From contig JAJKFH010003173.1 of NCBI GenBank assembly GCA_023333565.1, forward strand, positions 1,302,001 through 1,366,000: a DNA stretch of 64,000 nt, in the 5' to 3' direction. Of the stretch, positions 1 to 18,408 are shown piece by piece. How positions within the stretch are numbered: position 1 is the first letter of the stretch; each line of letters begins with the position of its first letter. A program made the position numbers and the translations under genes. Under the pieces are notes generated by a model, which had not been told where the DNA came from, made no database searches, and was given only the letters and a program-made list of their open reading frames with translations. The stretch is from Puffinus mauretanicus. Taxonomy: Eukaryota > Chordata > Aves > Procellariiformes > Procellariidae.

Positions 1-6242
<6,242 letters not shown>

Positions 6243-6263
6243 GGCTCCGCGCCGCCGCGCCAC

Positions 6264-6282
6264 ATGCAAATCGCATGCAAAT
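6264..6282 (+). promoter_or_regulatory. Two tandem octamer (ATGCAAAT) motifs
   Basis: Perfect ATGCAAAT copies lie at 6264-6271 and 6275-6282, about one helical turn apart (11 bp between starts). POU factors such as OCT1 and OCT2 bind this motif. They sit 22-40 bp upstream of the PFKFB2 start codon. That they function here is inference. Confidence 0.6.
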
Positions 6283-6302
6283 CGCGCGCCGGCGAACGGC
6301 GC

Positions 6303-6310
6303 TACGTCAC
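6303..6310 (+). promoter_or_regulatory. CRE/ATF-like site (TACGTCAC)
   Basis: TACGTCAC, whose reverse complement is GTGACGTA, is a common CRE/ATF variant. It lies between the octamers in the shared promoter. This is a motif match only. Confidence 0.45.
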
Positions 6311-6330
6311 GGGTGCGGGCGCGCTGCGCT

Positions 6331-6338
6331 ATGCAAAT
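6331..6338 (+). promoter_or_regulatory. Third octamer (ATGCAAAT) motif
   Basis: This is a third perfect ATGCAAAT copy within 75 bp of the first two, in the same orientation and inside the divergent promoter. Confidence 0.55.
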
Positions 6339-6413
6339 GAGATCGCCGCCCGCCGCGGCGCGCTCCGGTCGCCCCCCTCCCACCCCCCCCCCGCCGCGGG
6401 CCGGCGGCTCTCT

Positions 6414-6435
6414 GATTGGCCGCAGCCCGGCCAAT
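6414..6435. promoter_or_regulatory. Pair of opposed CCAAT boxes
   Basis: GATTGG at 6414-6419 is an inverted CCAAT box, and CCAAT at 6431-6435 lies in the direct orientation. NF-Y binds such boxes in CpG promoters. They lie about 100 bp upstream of the YOD1 start codon. Confidence 0.55.
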
Positions 6436-6454
6436 GATGGGGCGCGGCGGGAGG

Positions 6455-6464
6455 TCTCGCGAGA
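6455..6464. promoter_or_regulatory. TCTCGCGAGA palindrome
   Basis: This is a perfect ten-base palindrome known from a subset of CpG-island promoters, where it is described as a site for BANP and earlier for ZBTB33-type factors. It is 69 bp upstream of the YOD1 ATG and is a likely determinant of housekeeping transcription here. Confidence 0.65.
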
Positions 6465-6532
6465 GTGGGCGGGAGCGGCGGGGCGGAAGCGGAAGCCGGC
6501 CGGCCGGTGGGGCGGCGGCGGCCCCGCCGAGG

Positions 6533-7974
6533 ATGCTGCGGCTGCGCTGCAAGGCCCGGAGCGGCACCCACCCGCTGCCCGGCCTGACGGCCCACTCCCG
6601 CCTCCGCGACATGCAGGCCGCCCTGGCCGCCCTCACCGGCGTCCCCGCCCCGGCCCAGCGCCTCCTTCTCGGTTTCCCGCCGCGGAGCCTGGACCTCAGC
6701 GACGGCGAGCGGCGGCTCGGCGACCTGGGCATCCACTCGGGTGAGGGCCGGGCGGGCGCCCGGGGCCTGCGCGGTAGGGGGCGGGCACCGGCGCCGGCGC
6801 CTTATGGCCTCTGCTGCCCCGCCGGCTGCAATTACCTTAATTAAAAGAGGCTGCGGCCCAGCACGCCCCTCAGCAGCTGTCGGGCCGGTTCCTCCTCCCG
6901 GGGGCAGCTGTCAACACCGGCTCGGGAGTGACTCCTGCTCGCCGGTAGCGCCGGTGGTGGTTTTGCCCGCGTCCCGGGGGTGCGGAGGCGAAAGCGCGGG
7001 GCTCCCGCGGGGCCGGCAGGGGACGGGGAGCCGGGTCTCGCCGGGTGAGTACGCCGGAGCCCGCCGCGTACGCTCGATCGGCGAGTTGCGGGGCTACCGG
7101 CTGTTTTGGCTGAGGCTGTTTTCCATCAGGATACCGTGCTGCTGGGGAAAAGGAGCGCGATCCTTCATAACAACAACGCAACCACGTTCTTCTGTTTTAG
7201 CAGCAGCATCATCTTCAAATCCCATCTGCGTATGTCTCTCAATTCTTCCTCCTTCTGTGTTTGACAGGTGATACTCTGATCGTTGAAGAGGATACGTCCA
7301 GACCCAAGACTGACTCGCCTGTAGTTGCCAAAAGAACGATGTCTAACTCGGTTAGGGAAGCCGTGCCTGTGCTTGCGAGGAGGGTTGTTCCGGCAGATAA
7401 CTCCTGTCTCTTCACCAGCGTGTACTATGTGGTGGAGGGAGGCGTTTATGACCCAGGTTGTGCTCCGGAGATGCGCAGCCTTATAGCCCAGATAGTAGCA
7501 AGCGATCCTGAGTCTTACTGTGAGGCAGTTCTAGGGAAAATGAACAGGGAGTATTGTGACTGGATCAGAAAAGAAGAGACTTGGGGAGGAGCCATCGAAG
7601 TGTCTATTTTATCCAAATTTTACCAGTGCGAAATCTGTGTGGTGGACACACAGACCGTCAGAATCGACCGTTTTGGGGAAGATGCCGGTTACACTAAGCG
7701 TGTCCTTTTAATTTATGATGGGATTCATTACGATCCACTTGAGCGTAAAATCCCCGACTCGGACATTCCTCCCCAGACCATTTTCTCCACAACCGATGAT
7801 ATTGTTCTTGCGCAAGCATTGGAGTTGGCAGATGAAGCCAGGCGGAAGAGGCAGTTTACCGATGTGAATCGCTTTACGCTGAGGTGCATGGTGTGCCAGA
7901 AGGGACTAACTGGACAAGTGGAAGCCAGAGAACACGCCAAGGAGACGGGACACACCAACTTCGGAGAAGTGTGA
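6533..7974 (+). CDS. YOD1: Deubiquitinase OTU domain-containing YOD1
   Basis: YOD1 is a cysteine deubiquitinase that works with p97/VCP in ER-associated degradation. Exon 1 is 6533-6740 and exon 2 is 7268-7974; the donor follows CACTCGG and the acceptor is TTGACAG. The protein is 304 residues. Residues 1 to about 78 form a UBX-like domain beginning MLRLRCKAR. The OTU domain follows, with Asp113 and Cys116 in PADNSCLF and the catalytic His at about 223 in [11 protein letters not shown]2H2 zinc finger (CMVC ... HAKETGH) ends the protein at NFGEV, as in the human enzyme. The human protein has about 45 more N-terminal residues. In-frame ATGs at 6434 and 6437 could give an extension, but they lie within promoter-like sequence, so I chose 6533, where family similarity begins. 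The first exon shares its promoter with PFKFB2. Confidence 0.96.
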
Positions 7975-10900
7975 CACCTACATGAGGATGGTTACATCGA
8001 CTACCTCACCGATCCAGAATAAAATTCTGGGTTTCCAGATAAGCTGTATGTAATCGTAAAATTCCGTTCACAAAGCTTGAAAAGCATATTAACTTAATGA
8101 TGGCCAAGACACACAGGTTTGTTATGGTTAGTGACTTTTCCAATGGATTTGAAATAGGTATCTTCTCGCATGCTAATTTATAGTACTTTGGAGGTGGTAT
8201 ACACAGGCAGCTAAAAGCTGATTTCTGAAATAATCTTCTCTTTGTGTATGTGATCTGAGCGGACATACAAAATCAGGCTTGTTCAACACTAGTGTAAAAT
8301 CTAGCCTCAAAGTTGCTGAATTAATCTCTCTGTATTACGTTTTCAGGGTAATTAAATTAAGGATTTGGGAAACACGTATCAGCATTACTTATACTAAGAA
8401 TTAGACTCTGCACATACAAGCAGTTCTTGCAGGGGAAACTGCTCATTTGCTGCACAATTTTTAATGGAAAGAGTATCTCCAAAGCTGCCCTATACTATGT
8501 TACCATCAGAAGTAGACTGTATTGTTTGTGTGAAGTCATGGCTTTAGAGAAAGAAATGGCCTCTGAGCTTTAAAATAGCCTTCTTTAAATTAATGAGTAG
8601 ATGGTTAAGTGTTGAATAAACTTATTAATCCTCCGTAGGTAGTTTTTAGTTGCTTGAAAAATAACTATCAACCCCCCGGTGTTTACACTGCATCAGAACG
8701 TAGGCATGTTTCTTGAAATGCTTTGGATTCTTCTTCATAATATTATCTGAAATTCTGGCAAGAGGGAAATACAGTAGTTAGGGAAGTGACTTAATTTGCA
8801 TCTGTTAAATACATTTAAGCAGACTTTACTTGGGTATAGCCAATCTCATGGCCACAGTGTTACTAAGTTGTAAATTAGTACTTTAATTCCAAATACTGTA
8901 AATTAGCACTTTAAGGTATAGTTCTCACTCTTTGCCGGTAAAAAGTTTTGCCCTTTTTAGAAGGACAGAGTGCTAACCCAGAAGGGAGGCTTGAAGTTTG
9001 TTCATCTGCATTCTGCCTTAATGTGTTTGATTTGTCACCGATGACTGTTCAGTAGCAAGACTTTAATTCTGATAATGAAGGGTGCAGTTTAATTGTCAGA
9101 ACAAAATAAGCTGCGTACACTGCCCTACTTCTCGTACTGTTCAGAATCAGGGAAGTTGAAATTGGTTTAACATATCTTACCTCACAGCGGGGTTGTGAGG
9201 CTTAACAGTAAGTGCTTTTGAGGTCTTTTAAAAGGTGCTGTAAAGGTGCATATTACTGAAAGGGATTTTTTTTTTTCCTTTGAAATGCCTACAACACATA
9301 CTTGTTTTATTGAATTTTAAAACATTCTTAGCCTGCTATTCTTTGTTTTGAGTTACCTTCCTTGCACTTTTACAAATGGGGAGCAAGAATGTGCATCTTC
9401 GGACTGAGGCAGAAATAAACCCACTTTCCAAGTGGAACGTAAAATATAGTTTTAAAGGCCTCCATTCGTTAAGGCATCTGGCTAAACTCCTGGTGCAGCA
9501 AAACCTCTTTTCTATAGAAAGCACGTTTCACTGAAGTTCTCAGCAGAGGCTCCCAGTTGGACCTTGAAACACAGGAGGGTCTTATGAAGAAGGAACATAA
9601 TTACATAAGTGCTTTGCTGAATTGAGGCATGAATAATTAAGTATAAAGACTAGAATCACCAAGAGCACTACGGACCAGATTTCTTTTTAATTCAGTATTA
9701 AAATACACATTAGCACTGTTGGGAGTTTCCTACAGAAAGCCACTTAGCTTCCAGTGTTAAATCCCACTTTGCTCTTAGCCTATCATTAGAGAAAAAAAAA
9801 AAAACAACAAAGCCCAACATTAAAACCAGCCCTCTAGAAGCTTATAAACCTAAAGAAATACCTGGCAGTTCAAAGGAACTTGAAGATTACACTGTGTTAT
9901 AACTACTTGAGATGAAATACTGTCTAGGAATGAGACCAAGAGACTGTCAATCCTAAGTTATATTCTCAGCTTTCACACTGAAGCGGTGAGACGCCTTGGA
10001 CAAGGAGCTGATCCTCACCATTTGCCATCTGTAAAATGGACATAATACCTACCTCAGAGAGGTGTACAAGGTGACTATCTTTGGGTGTCTTTGAAACAGA
10101 AGTGGGAGATACATATTTATTGTCTGCCATGTTTGTAAATGCATTGACTTTGGGGAGCAACACTTAGATTTTAGCTTTGTATCCTGGATGGATTTCTGAA
10201 AGTGTGTAAAAATATTTTTTTGGTATTTCTCAGTTGCAGTATTTTTAAAATTGGCTTTATTTAATCCAGAGTGTTCAGCTTTGCTATATCATATTTGCAT
10301 TGGAAATCTGCTAACAGAGAATCAGTTCCATTTGAGGGAAATGTGTCAGTATCACTGCGTGGATGTTCTGTTTCGTTGCCTAGAAAATAAAATCTCTTTG
10401 GTTAAAAAACGTCAACTGAACTGCTGTAATTCATGTTTGTAAAAGTTGACCCTGTTGTACGCTGACAAACTCATTCAAAGAGCAAGTAACCTGTGGTATT
10501 GACCGTGAGTGGGAAAACCTTACGTGATTCTCCTAAACTCTCCCAAACAAAAGTATCGACGTTATTTAAAATGTAAGATATGGATACGTTTAAAGTACAA
10601 CTCCCTTTTTTCTAAATGTTGTAAATGTTAGGGGTTTTTTTAGTATCTTTTTACCAGCATTTGCTTGCCCTTAATGATACAATTACAGAAGTATCACAAA
10701 AATGGCATCCTGGTACTAGTAGGATGAACTTCTGAACATCACTTAACACGTTTGCACTGAACTGTTATTAATTGTACAGCAAGATGTTAGCTACAGATAT
10801 TTCGAATAGAGGTGGTGTGGGACGTAGGCTCAGGTACTGGCAGGGAATAACGCCGCCTGTCCAGACCAATCCAGAAAGCCTGTAAGATACGGGCTTATGG

Positions 10901-11490
10901 CCTTACCATTACTCTTACTCCCATTCACATTTAAAATGAGCACTCATTTCCTTGCCAAATACTTTAGTACAGAGGTCAGCAACTAAATGGGCCCTGGAAA
11001 CTGAAATTTTTGCCTCGGAGGTGTGCTTACTAAAAGCTGGGTTATTGGTATTGTTTTACCAATCTATGCAGTTCTGGATCTTCAATTCAATAAAGAATTC
11101 TGGTTTCCTGGTGCCAGTCTGGCCGTTTCACCAGCACTAAATTCCTTCTTTAATTAAAGAAGAGCCTAACACTCTAATCGTGGCCTTTCACAAACATGTT
11201 ATATTGTATGAAGAGATACGCATCTCGCGGTTATAACAGCACTTTAAAAGCTTGTCCGAGTTTACACGTTGAGCAGATGTTGAGCAAGGACTTTCACCGA
11301 CGTAGGCAGTGCGTGTTCCCATTGCAGTAAAACCAGTGGTGTTAGCAGACGTTTCTAAGAGTCTTACTAATGTAATCCAGCGGTATAGTGTTCTGTTTTG
11401 TGTATCACCATTACAGATCAGTTGGTATAACATATTTCCTTAAACACGTGCCCTGAATTGTAAAAATTGTTGATGCACCAATAAACGTGA
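7975..11490 (+). other. YOD1: Probable long 3' UTR of YOD1
   Basis: This AT-rich stretch follows the YOD1 stop and has no credible reading frame. AATAAA signals occur at 8018, 8615, 9414, 10386, 11089 and 11480, so several 3' ends are possible. Mammalian YOD1 also has a multi-kilobase 3' UTR. The right end is a guess based on the last signal of the cluster. Confidence 0.4.
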
Positions 11491-14400
11491 CTGATGCATG
11501 CGTACTTGTTTAGTGTAGTCTATGCCTCGGTTCTTGAATTTAAACTTTGTGCTCTGTTCGCCGCTGGCCGCCAGTGCGTTTTCTAGGTCTTCACATCTAT
11601 GCAATGCAGCCTTTGAGCAGTTGGCACCAGCTTTCCCTCTGTCTCATTCCCTTTTTTCCTTGACTCTGAGACAGTCATGGTGAGACGGACGCGGCCTCGC
11701 AATCTGTTCAGGATAAAGCTTCTTCACTTTCAACTTGTTCAACAATAACTTTTTTTTAATAGTAAAATACTTCCTCTGTGTGATTAGAGTAGGTGTCAAG
11801 AGGAACAACTGTGAAGAGAGTTTCACATACCTCCAGAATCTTTTATGCATTTAAATACATAAATCATTAAGCGGACAGACTTTAGGAGGAGTTGGGTTCA
11901 GTAGCACACGTATCTACTTCATGGATGCAATTGCCTGAAAGAGCGGTCTCGGGAGTAAATCGGTAATATTCTGAAGTTCCTGAAGGACAAACTTAATTCC
12001 TTACTTCTGGATAAACTTACGCAAAAAGAACAATTGCTGGGGAGAGGACTGAGAAAAGGAACATCCTGTTACACGGTACAGAATCAGTATCTTAAATCTG
12101 CACCTTTTCATGCACACGGTCACCGCAGAGGCCACTCGTGGTAGTTTGGGAACAGCGTCTCCTCTCGCCATCCCACTTTTTCTAGGGGCCTGTTCAAGAA
12201 TATAACAGTGCTACAATCGCGATCCGCCCTGGGGCAACAAAGCCACCGTGAAACTGCACTGGCAACACAGGAACACAGCGTTCATTCTTATAAACATTTT
12301 TGACCTAAGCAGCGTTATCTATTTGCCCTTGTCGACTTCGGAGGAAGCAGGAGTGAGAGGGCAGGCACGAATGAAGAAAATGCAGAATTTCTCCACTGAC
12401 TGCCTTAAACACAGAAATCCCCGTATTGATGGATTTTTTGAGAAATCAGACCGACACAACCGCTGAAGCGTCTGTGCTGGGCAGATTTCACCGCCCGCAG
12501 CGCAGGCAGCACCAGCGGGCGGCTCTGGCTGCTGCCCCGCGCGAACCCAGCCGGGGTAAGCCCTCAAACCTCGCCCTGGCAGGGAAACCCTTTAATGAGA
12601 GGAGCAAAAAATGTTCAGCTTGCTATTTTGAAAATTACAACTCTCTATCATACAAATGAAATGTCTGCTTGCATTTTAAATGAAGCTATGCATCCAGCTG
12701 TAGAACTGCCATCAGGTTTTGCTCTGCTCTGGACTGGGCAGAATAAAATTACTTCCAATTGGTTGAAATCAATATTGGTTTTTTTACTCCTCTGAGTCTG
12801 AGCAGCAGAACCCTTTCTGTAACAAAAGAATGCAATAGGGGAGTTAACAAAATTAGGTTGTCCAAGATTGCAGTGTCCTTGTCTATTACTTTTAATTAAA
12901 GCCTTGGGGAATTGTATTATACCTTGAGAGCTGACTCCTCGTTTCTGATGTAGAGTTAATGCTAACTACCCTATGGAAACAGATCACCTCAGTTCTCTTC
13001 CTCCTTTCTGTAAAATAGGGATAACAAATAGGGTTCCTTGCTTAGTTCCCAGCCATATTAAGATTTAATTATTTCTCTAAACTGCTGTGTAATACTAGGT
13101 ATTAACTACCTACTATTTTTCATAATTGATTTCTCAGCATACATACAGTACATACAATTTGGTCTAAGGAAAGCGTCCAACAGTCCTACAGAGTCAAATA
13201 AACGTCGTTACGTTACCAGGTATCTTATCAGTGACGCTGTGTGGATGCGTTTCCTTCAGGGCCAGGACTGAATCATTTGTTTCTTTTGTTTATGAACAGG
13301 GTGAGGCACAACGGGTCTGTTAACATGCCAAAGTCTTTTCACAGCTTTGTGTAGTTTTCTCTGCATCATTTGACTACTTGCATATACTTCATGCCATATA
13401 TATGAAATCACGCTTTATTTTGGGTTGTGGCTATTTATATTCATCGGAGGAAGAGGAACGTGGAAAAAGAACAGGTTCTTTCTGGGCATCTGATTCACAG
13501 AAGCTGAAGACTTCTCTTAATGGATCATGACATTTTCCTGACCTACACAAAGCCCTCCAGGCAGCGAGCTCTACCTGTTTTATTGCACAGATTCAAGTCC
13601 TTGTGCGATTGGCACGGTGCTCTCAGGACAGTTGTCCTGTCCTGGAGTGGTTGCTCATGCACACTGTGCTTGCACGTACAATAAGAAAATACCTCTGGGT
13701 TTGATTTGCTCCCTCCTTTAAGGCAGGCTCTGAACTAAGTGCAACTTGACAAGACCAGCATGAATCTGACTACGCTTAAATTGCAGCCCCATCCAGCACG
13801 ACACCAGTTCACACTTCCAGAAGCGCTTGCACTGAGTCCTGCACGCAGCTCTGCAGTCACAGCCTGCGACCCCCACGGCTGGGGCTGCTGCTCCGAACGT
13901 GCCGCGTTCGCGTCTCTCACCTCTGCTGCAGGCCAGCGTGGGCGAGCGGGGCCAGCTGGGGCTCCCGGGAGCCTCGGGCTTGTTGATTTGCTCTTCAACA
14001 CACACGCTGCCTTTCCTAACAGTGCACAGCTGGGGCTCAGCAACGCTGGTGGGAACCTCTCTGCTTCCTGGCTCATCTGCTTTCTCCCCATCCTACCATG
14101 GCTTTAAATAACTGTTGTTTTCACTTCCCTGTTCTGTGTAGCAGGGAACACACATTGCAACACAACCTTTTTGTAAAAAAAAAAGAAAAATAAAAAAATC
14201 ATTGAAGCATGACAACTTGAAAGAACCTGGTGGCTGTATCTGTTCTGGAAGTTTGCTGCAGGGTTTCTGCTTGCTTATTTGTAGTTATTCAGCACGGAGC
14301 ACCCTGCAGAGCAGATGATACCCGTCTGTGCTGTGTGTGTGTGTGAAGCAATGGCCTAAGCATTGTTTATCGGAGAGAAAAGCTGTAATTTTAATAGGAG

Positions 14401-17400
14401 AGCCCAAAGTTGGGGTAATAACGAGTCACTGCAGTTCTTTCAGCTGATTCTGCAGCACCACCTGGGCAGATCGGGCGCTGGAGGTCGGTGTCACCCAGAG
14501 CTGCACAGGGTACTGCAGGTGGAATAACTGGGCTCTTCTTTACCTTCCCCCCGGAGAGAGGCAGCAGAGGTGGTACCCTCGTCCTCCGAGGAGGGGATGC
14601 TGCCGCAGGAAATGCGCCGGCAGCAGTTTCTGAGAAGGTGTCGGTGTGAGTGAGGAGGGCGGCTGGGGTGAAGAGGAGTGTGATGGGGGTCTCAGGGGCT
14701 TTCGCTTTACCCGGGCTCTAGGACTCGACCTCAAGCTGCCTAGCGAAGAAGAAAGAGTTTCCAGCATTAGAGAGACGGGGAGTGAACCTGCAGAGGGGCT
14801 CAACGCCTGCAGGGAATGATGCCAGAAGGGGCGAAGGGGGAGCTGCAGCTGGGCAGTATGTGCAGAACAAGCCCCAGAGCTGCACATGCCCTGGGCACCC
14901 CCTCCTCTAGCACGCAAATAAACCTTAGTGGTGAAGCTTCCCTTCTAAAATGGCTTTTTACCCATCTTCACAAGAATCTCCTTACTGCACACAGCAGCAG
15001 GCAGCAAACTTTCAGTCTCTGGGAAAGCTTTGGGTATATGCAAGTATATACCTGTTCTAGCAACAATCTGTGTTTTTAGAGGTGAGAAGGAACCGGGTCC
15101 TACCCTGAGTGGAGGGACCTCATGCACAAAACCACCTAAGAGAATAAACCTGCTGTGGGGTAACGCGTTCAGCAGCACACGGTGCAAACACCCAGCAAAG
15201 GACTTAATTACTATCTACAAAGGCGCTTTGGTCAGGGCTGTGTGTTCGGCTCCTCTGCGTGTCAGCGAGCAGCTATGCGGCAGAACAGGCTGTCGGATTA
15301 AGGAGTCTCCAGCAAAACCCGTGTTGAGGACATCAGAGGACATCAGCCAAGCCGGGAAGTGAGTGAGCTGGGTGGTACCGAGCGGAGCTGCCCGCAGCCT
15401 CGCGGGCACGGGGTGCCGGTGCTGCCGCCCGCCTCTGCAGCTGCGCCTCTGCCTGCACCGCGCTGGCTCGGAGCAAAGCTGCTTGGGCAGGGCTGCGAGA
15501 GAGCAGGGCGTGCAGGGAGCCGGCTGCTTCAGGTCAGAACATGAAGCTGTTCTAGGGGCTCTGCTGTGCTGTGACCCCAGCCCGGAGCGGTAACCAACCT
15601 GCCTCGCACGGGTGCGAGATGAGTTTCTCTCGCCCCGGGGCAGCAGGCTGCAGGTGAGGGGCCGGGGGCTCGTGTACCTGCTGAGCACCCACCTGCCAAG
15701 CACCCGCGCAGCCTTATCTCCGCTGGGGAGGCGAGTTAATGTGTAACCTGGCTCTGTTTGGTTAGCCCAGAAAAGCAAAGAAGTCCTGGGATAGGCACGG
15801 CCGGGACAAGGATTTGGGCAGCGTGGAACGACGGACGTCCTGGTAAAAAAAGAACAAAAATTACTAATCGCTATTCCTTCTTGTCCTTTGCTTTCTGTCC
15901 TTTTCCTGCTGAATGGGCTGCGGGCGAGGGGCTGAGCGCCGCTGCCCGGGTGGGACGCGGGGCTGCGGGTACCTGCAGGGTTACAGACGGAGGTGGAGGT
16001 GTCACAGGAGGTGGCACCAGCGAAGGTGGACGGGGTGGTTTGAAGTGGTGGCAGGAGGAAAGCTGGGGAGACCAGCAGCTGCCGGCAGAGAGGCTGGAAA
16101 AAGTTGTGCTCAGGACAGAGAACAGCTCGGGCAACTGCTACGTGCACTTGATTTACTTGTTTAAATAGGAGGAACTACAGATCTGCTGCCATCGTCTCTT
16201 TTCACCCTGAGGTGGGATCCGACCCGTTGTGCCGCTGCAGAGCAGGAGCAGCTGGGACGGCACCTCAAACCGTGTTCTGCTTTGGTTTGTGTTTAGAGCC
16301 GGCCAGGACGAAGCCCTTTGCTGGCACCTGTAAGGCAGGGGGGCTCCGGCTGCTCTGCCATAGACAGCAAAAATACCGAGGTTCTTTAAGGTTGCTGCAG
16401 AGTCGTGATAGAGTGCTTGCAGTAGCACTGGGCTTAAAAGAAAGTAGCCTCTTCGTATAAAGCAATTAGCATTAATTGCTACCCAGCACCTCTCTGATGT
16501 TTGAGGGTTCAGTGAGCTTTGTAAGGGACAGTTATGGCAGCTGTCACAAGAGCTGGGCGAACTGGCCTTTTATTTTAGGTAAAAAATAGCTTCTTCTGAA
16601 AGCATTTTTAGTGGGGGAAGATGTATACCATAAAGACAACAGCTTTTCAAGTACCATGTCTTTTAATTTAAATGCTCAGTCATATTTTTAGTTTGTGGCT
16701 GAACTGCCGTGTTACTCAGCAAAAGGAAAGAACTGTAAAACCCTTCTGAATCATAAAAACTGGGGGTTTTCAACACTGATTTCTTCCCCTTTCCCGAGAC
16801 GGATGAATGCATTAGAGCCATAATCATATCAGAGAACTAGTGGGCAGGAAAATGAACTTCTTGTTTCTGCGTAGATCCTCTCCAGCCCCGGACGAGCTCT
16901 GGGCTGAACTTTGCCTCCCTGTGAGCAATCAAGGGGATTGTGTTCAAAACCACCGCTACTGAAATGTAATTTAAGCAGCAAATAATGCAAAGCTGAGACT
17001 GAAATATTAAAATCCTCCTGCATGGAAGGATTGGATCTGTCAGGGCGTGGGTGTTGAAATCTGATTTTTGTGGCATATTCCAATTACAAAGGAATTCTTT
17101 CAGGGTCTAACACTCTGAACAAGCAGCCAGTTCTGCTCACTTATCGCTAGATCTAATTCCCTGATCCTGCTACATGAAAAAAAGCAGCAGTGTGTTCCTG
17201 CGTGCCGCGGCCAGGTTACAGCACAAAGAGCTCCTCTGTCTTCTGACGAGCAAATCCTCTTGCGTGGGTCGGTGTGTGTTGGAGGGGGTGTTTGTTTTGC
17301 CGCTCTCATTAGCCTCCGCAGCCCAGTTCTCCTCTCCCGAAGAATGGGCGGTGCGCGCGAAGAAAACACGTAATTGGTGGTGTCGGTAAATTTTGGAAGC

Positions 17401-18364
17401 TTAATGCTTTACATCCATAAGTAATTATGCCTTTTGTAGGCTGCCCAGGCTCTCCCCGCAGGCAGCAGAGCTCTCCTGGCCACGCACCCTGCGAGCATAA
17501 CTGGCCCCTCCGCCGCCCGGGACCCTGCCCCGGGAAGGTCTCGCTGTTGGGAACCCCCACCGCAGGTTGTTTGTCAGGCAGCCGCTACCGCGTTCAGGTC
17601 CCACCGGTGTCGGGGGTAGGGGCTGCATCCCGAACAGCAGCAGGGGAGCATTGCCGTGAGCCGAGGGGGACATTGGGGTGCTGCTTGCAACCCCCCGGGG
17701 GTGGCCGGAGACGCGGCACACGGCTGCAGCCTGGGCACAGCCCCAGCGCTGCCCTGCTCCCTGTGCCAGGTGCGTGCCCAAACACACCCAGGCGTGCCCC
17801 GAAGGTACACGGGCACCTCCCCGCGGCCACGACTCCTCCGTGGCCCCCGAGGAAGGGTGGCAGAGGAAGCTCTTTGCCAGGAGGAAGCTCACGGCAGAGC
17901 AAGGCTGTGACTAAACGGCAGCATTTCGGGTCAGCGCGTTCGGAAGTTTGAGAGCACTTCAGCTGCGTAGCTGGCAGCGGTGGTGGGAAGAGGTCCCACG
18001 AGGCAGAGCTGGGCTGGGGCTCGCATTGGGGTGGGATCGCTGCTACCGAGTGCCGAGGCTGCGGTGGGCTTACAGCCTCTTCCTTCACTCGGGAACCACC
18101 TTATCCACACCTCCAAGATGATTAGACAACCACCACCGTGAGATGGCTGAGGATAGGTGGTCCAGAGCTTACTCTATTTCCAATTCTTTTGGGGAAATCT
18201 TCAGTTCCAAGGATGCTTTAAAAAAGCCCTTCTCCTGGAGAGAGCGTCCTACGAACGAGCACGTTTGCATCCACCCAGCAGCTCCACAGCCCGCCTGCCC
18301 CAGCGTGCTTGCATTACCCCGGGGGGGTCTCGCAGCTTAACGCCTCTCCTTTCTTCTGCTTCAG
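11491..18364. other. Intergenic region before C1orf116, probably holding its 5' noncoding exon
   Basis: I recognise no protein-coding gene here. Long open frames, such as one of 310 codons on the minus strand near 15.2-16.1 kb, are low-complexity and match no family I know. The first coding exon of C1orf116 is preceded by a splice acceptor, so at least one upstream noncoding exon is expected. The GC-rich stretch at about 15350-15660, which ends in a CAG-GTGAGG donor-like site, is one candidate. A short (TG)n tract lies near 14332-14344. Confidence 0.4.
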
Positions 18365-18408
18365 CCGGGATATCGCCCCCCGCGCCGGACGCCGCGGCAG
18401 CCTGTGGT

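Larger units (their letters stand above)
6243..6532. promoter_or_regulatory. Divergent CpG-rich promoter between PFKFB2 and YOD1
   Basis: Only about 290 bp separate the two start codons, which face away from each other. The stretch is very GC- and CpG-rich. It contains three octamer motifs, a CRE-like site, two oppositely oriented CCAAT boxes and one TCTCGCGAGA palindrome, and I saw no TATA box. This is the expected build of a bidirectional CpG-island promoter. Transcription start sites cannot be placed from sequence alone. Confidence 0.8.

Noticed and set aside
6434..6532. N-terminal extension of YOD1 from the ATGs at 6434 or 6437
   Set aside because: It would put the TCTCGCGAGA promoter element inside the coding region, and the encoded Arg/Gly-rich stretch is not like the human YOD1 leader. 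It cannot be fully excluded.
15215..16147. 310-codon minus-strand open frame
   Set aside because: It is low-complexity in a GC-rich stretch, matches no family I recognise, overlaps other frames on both strands, and shows no domain, signal peptide or splice pattern.
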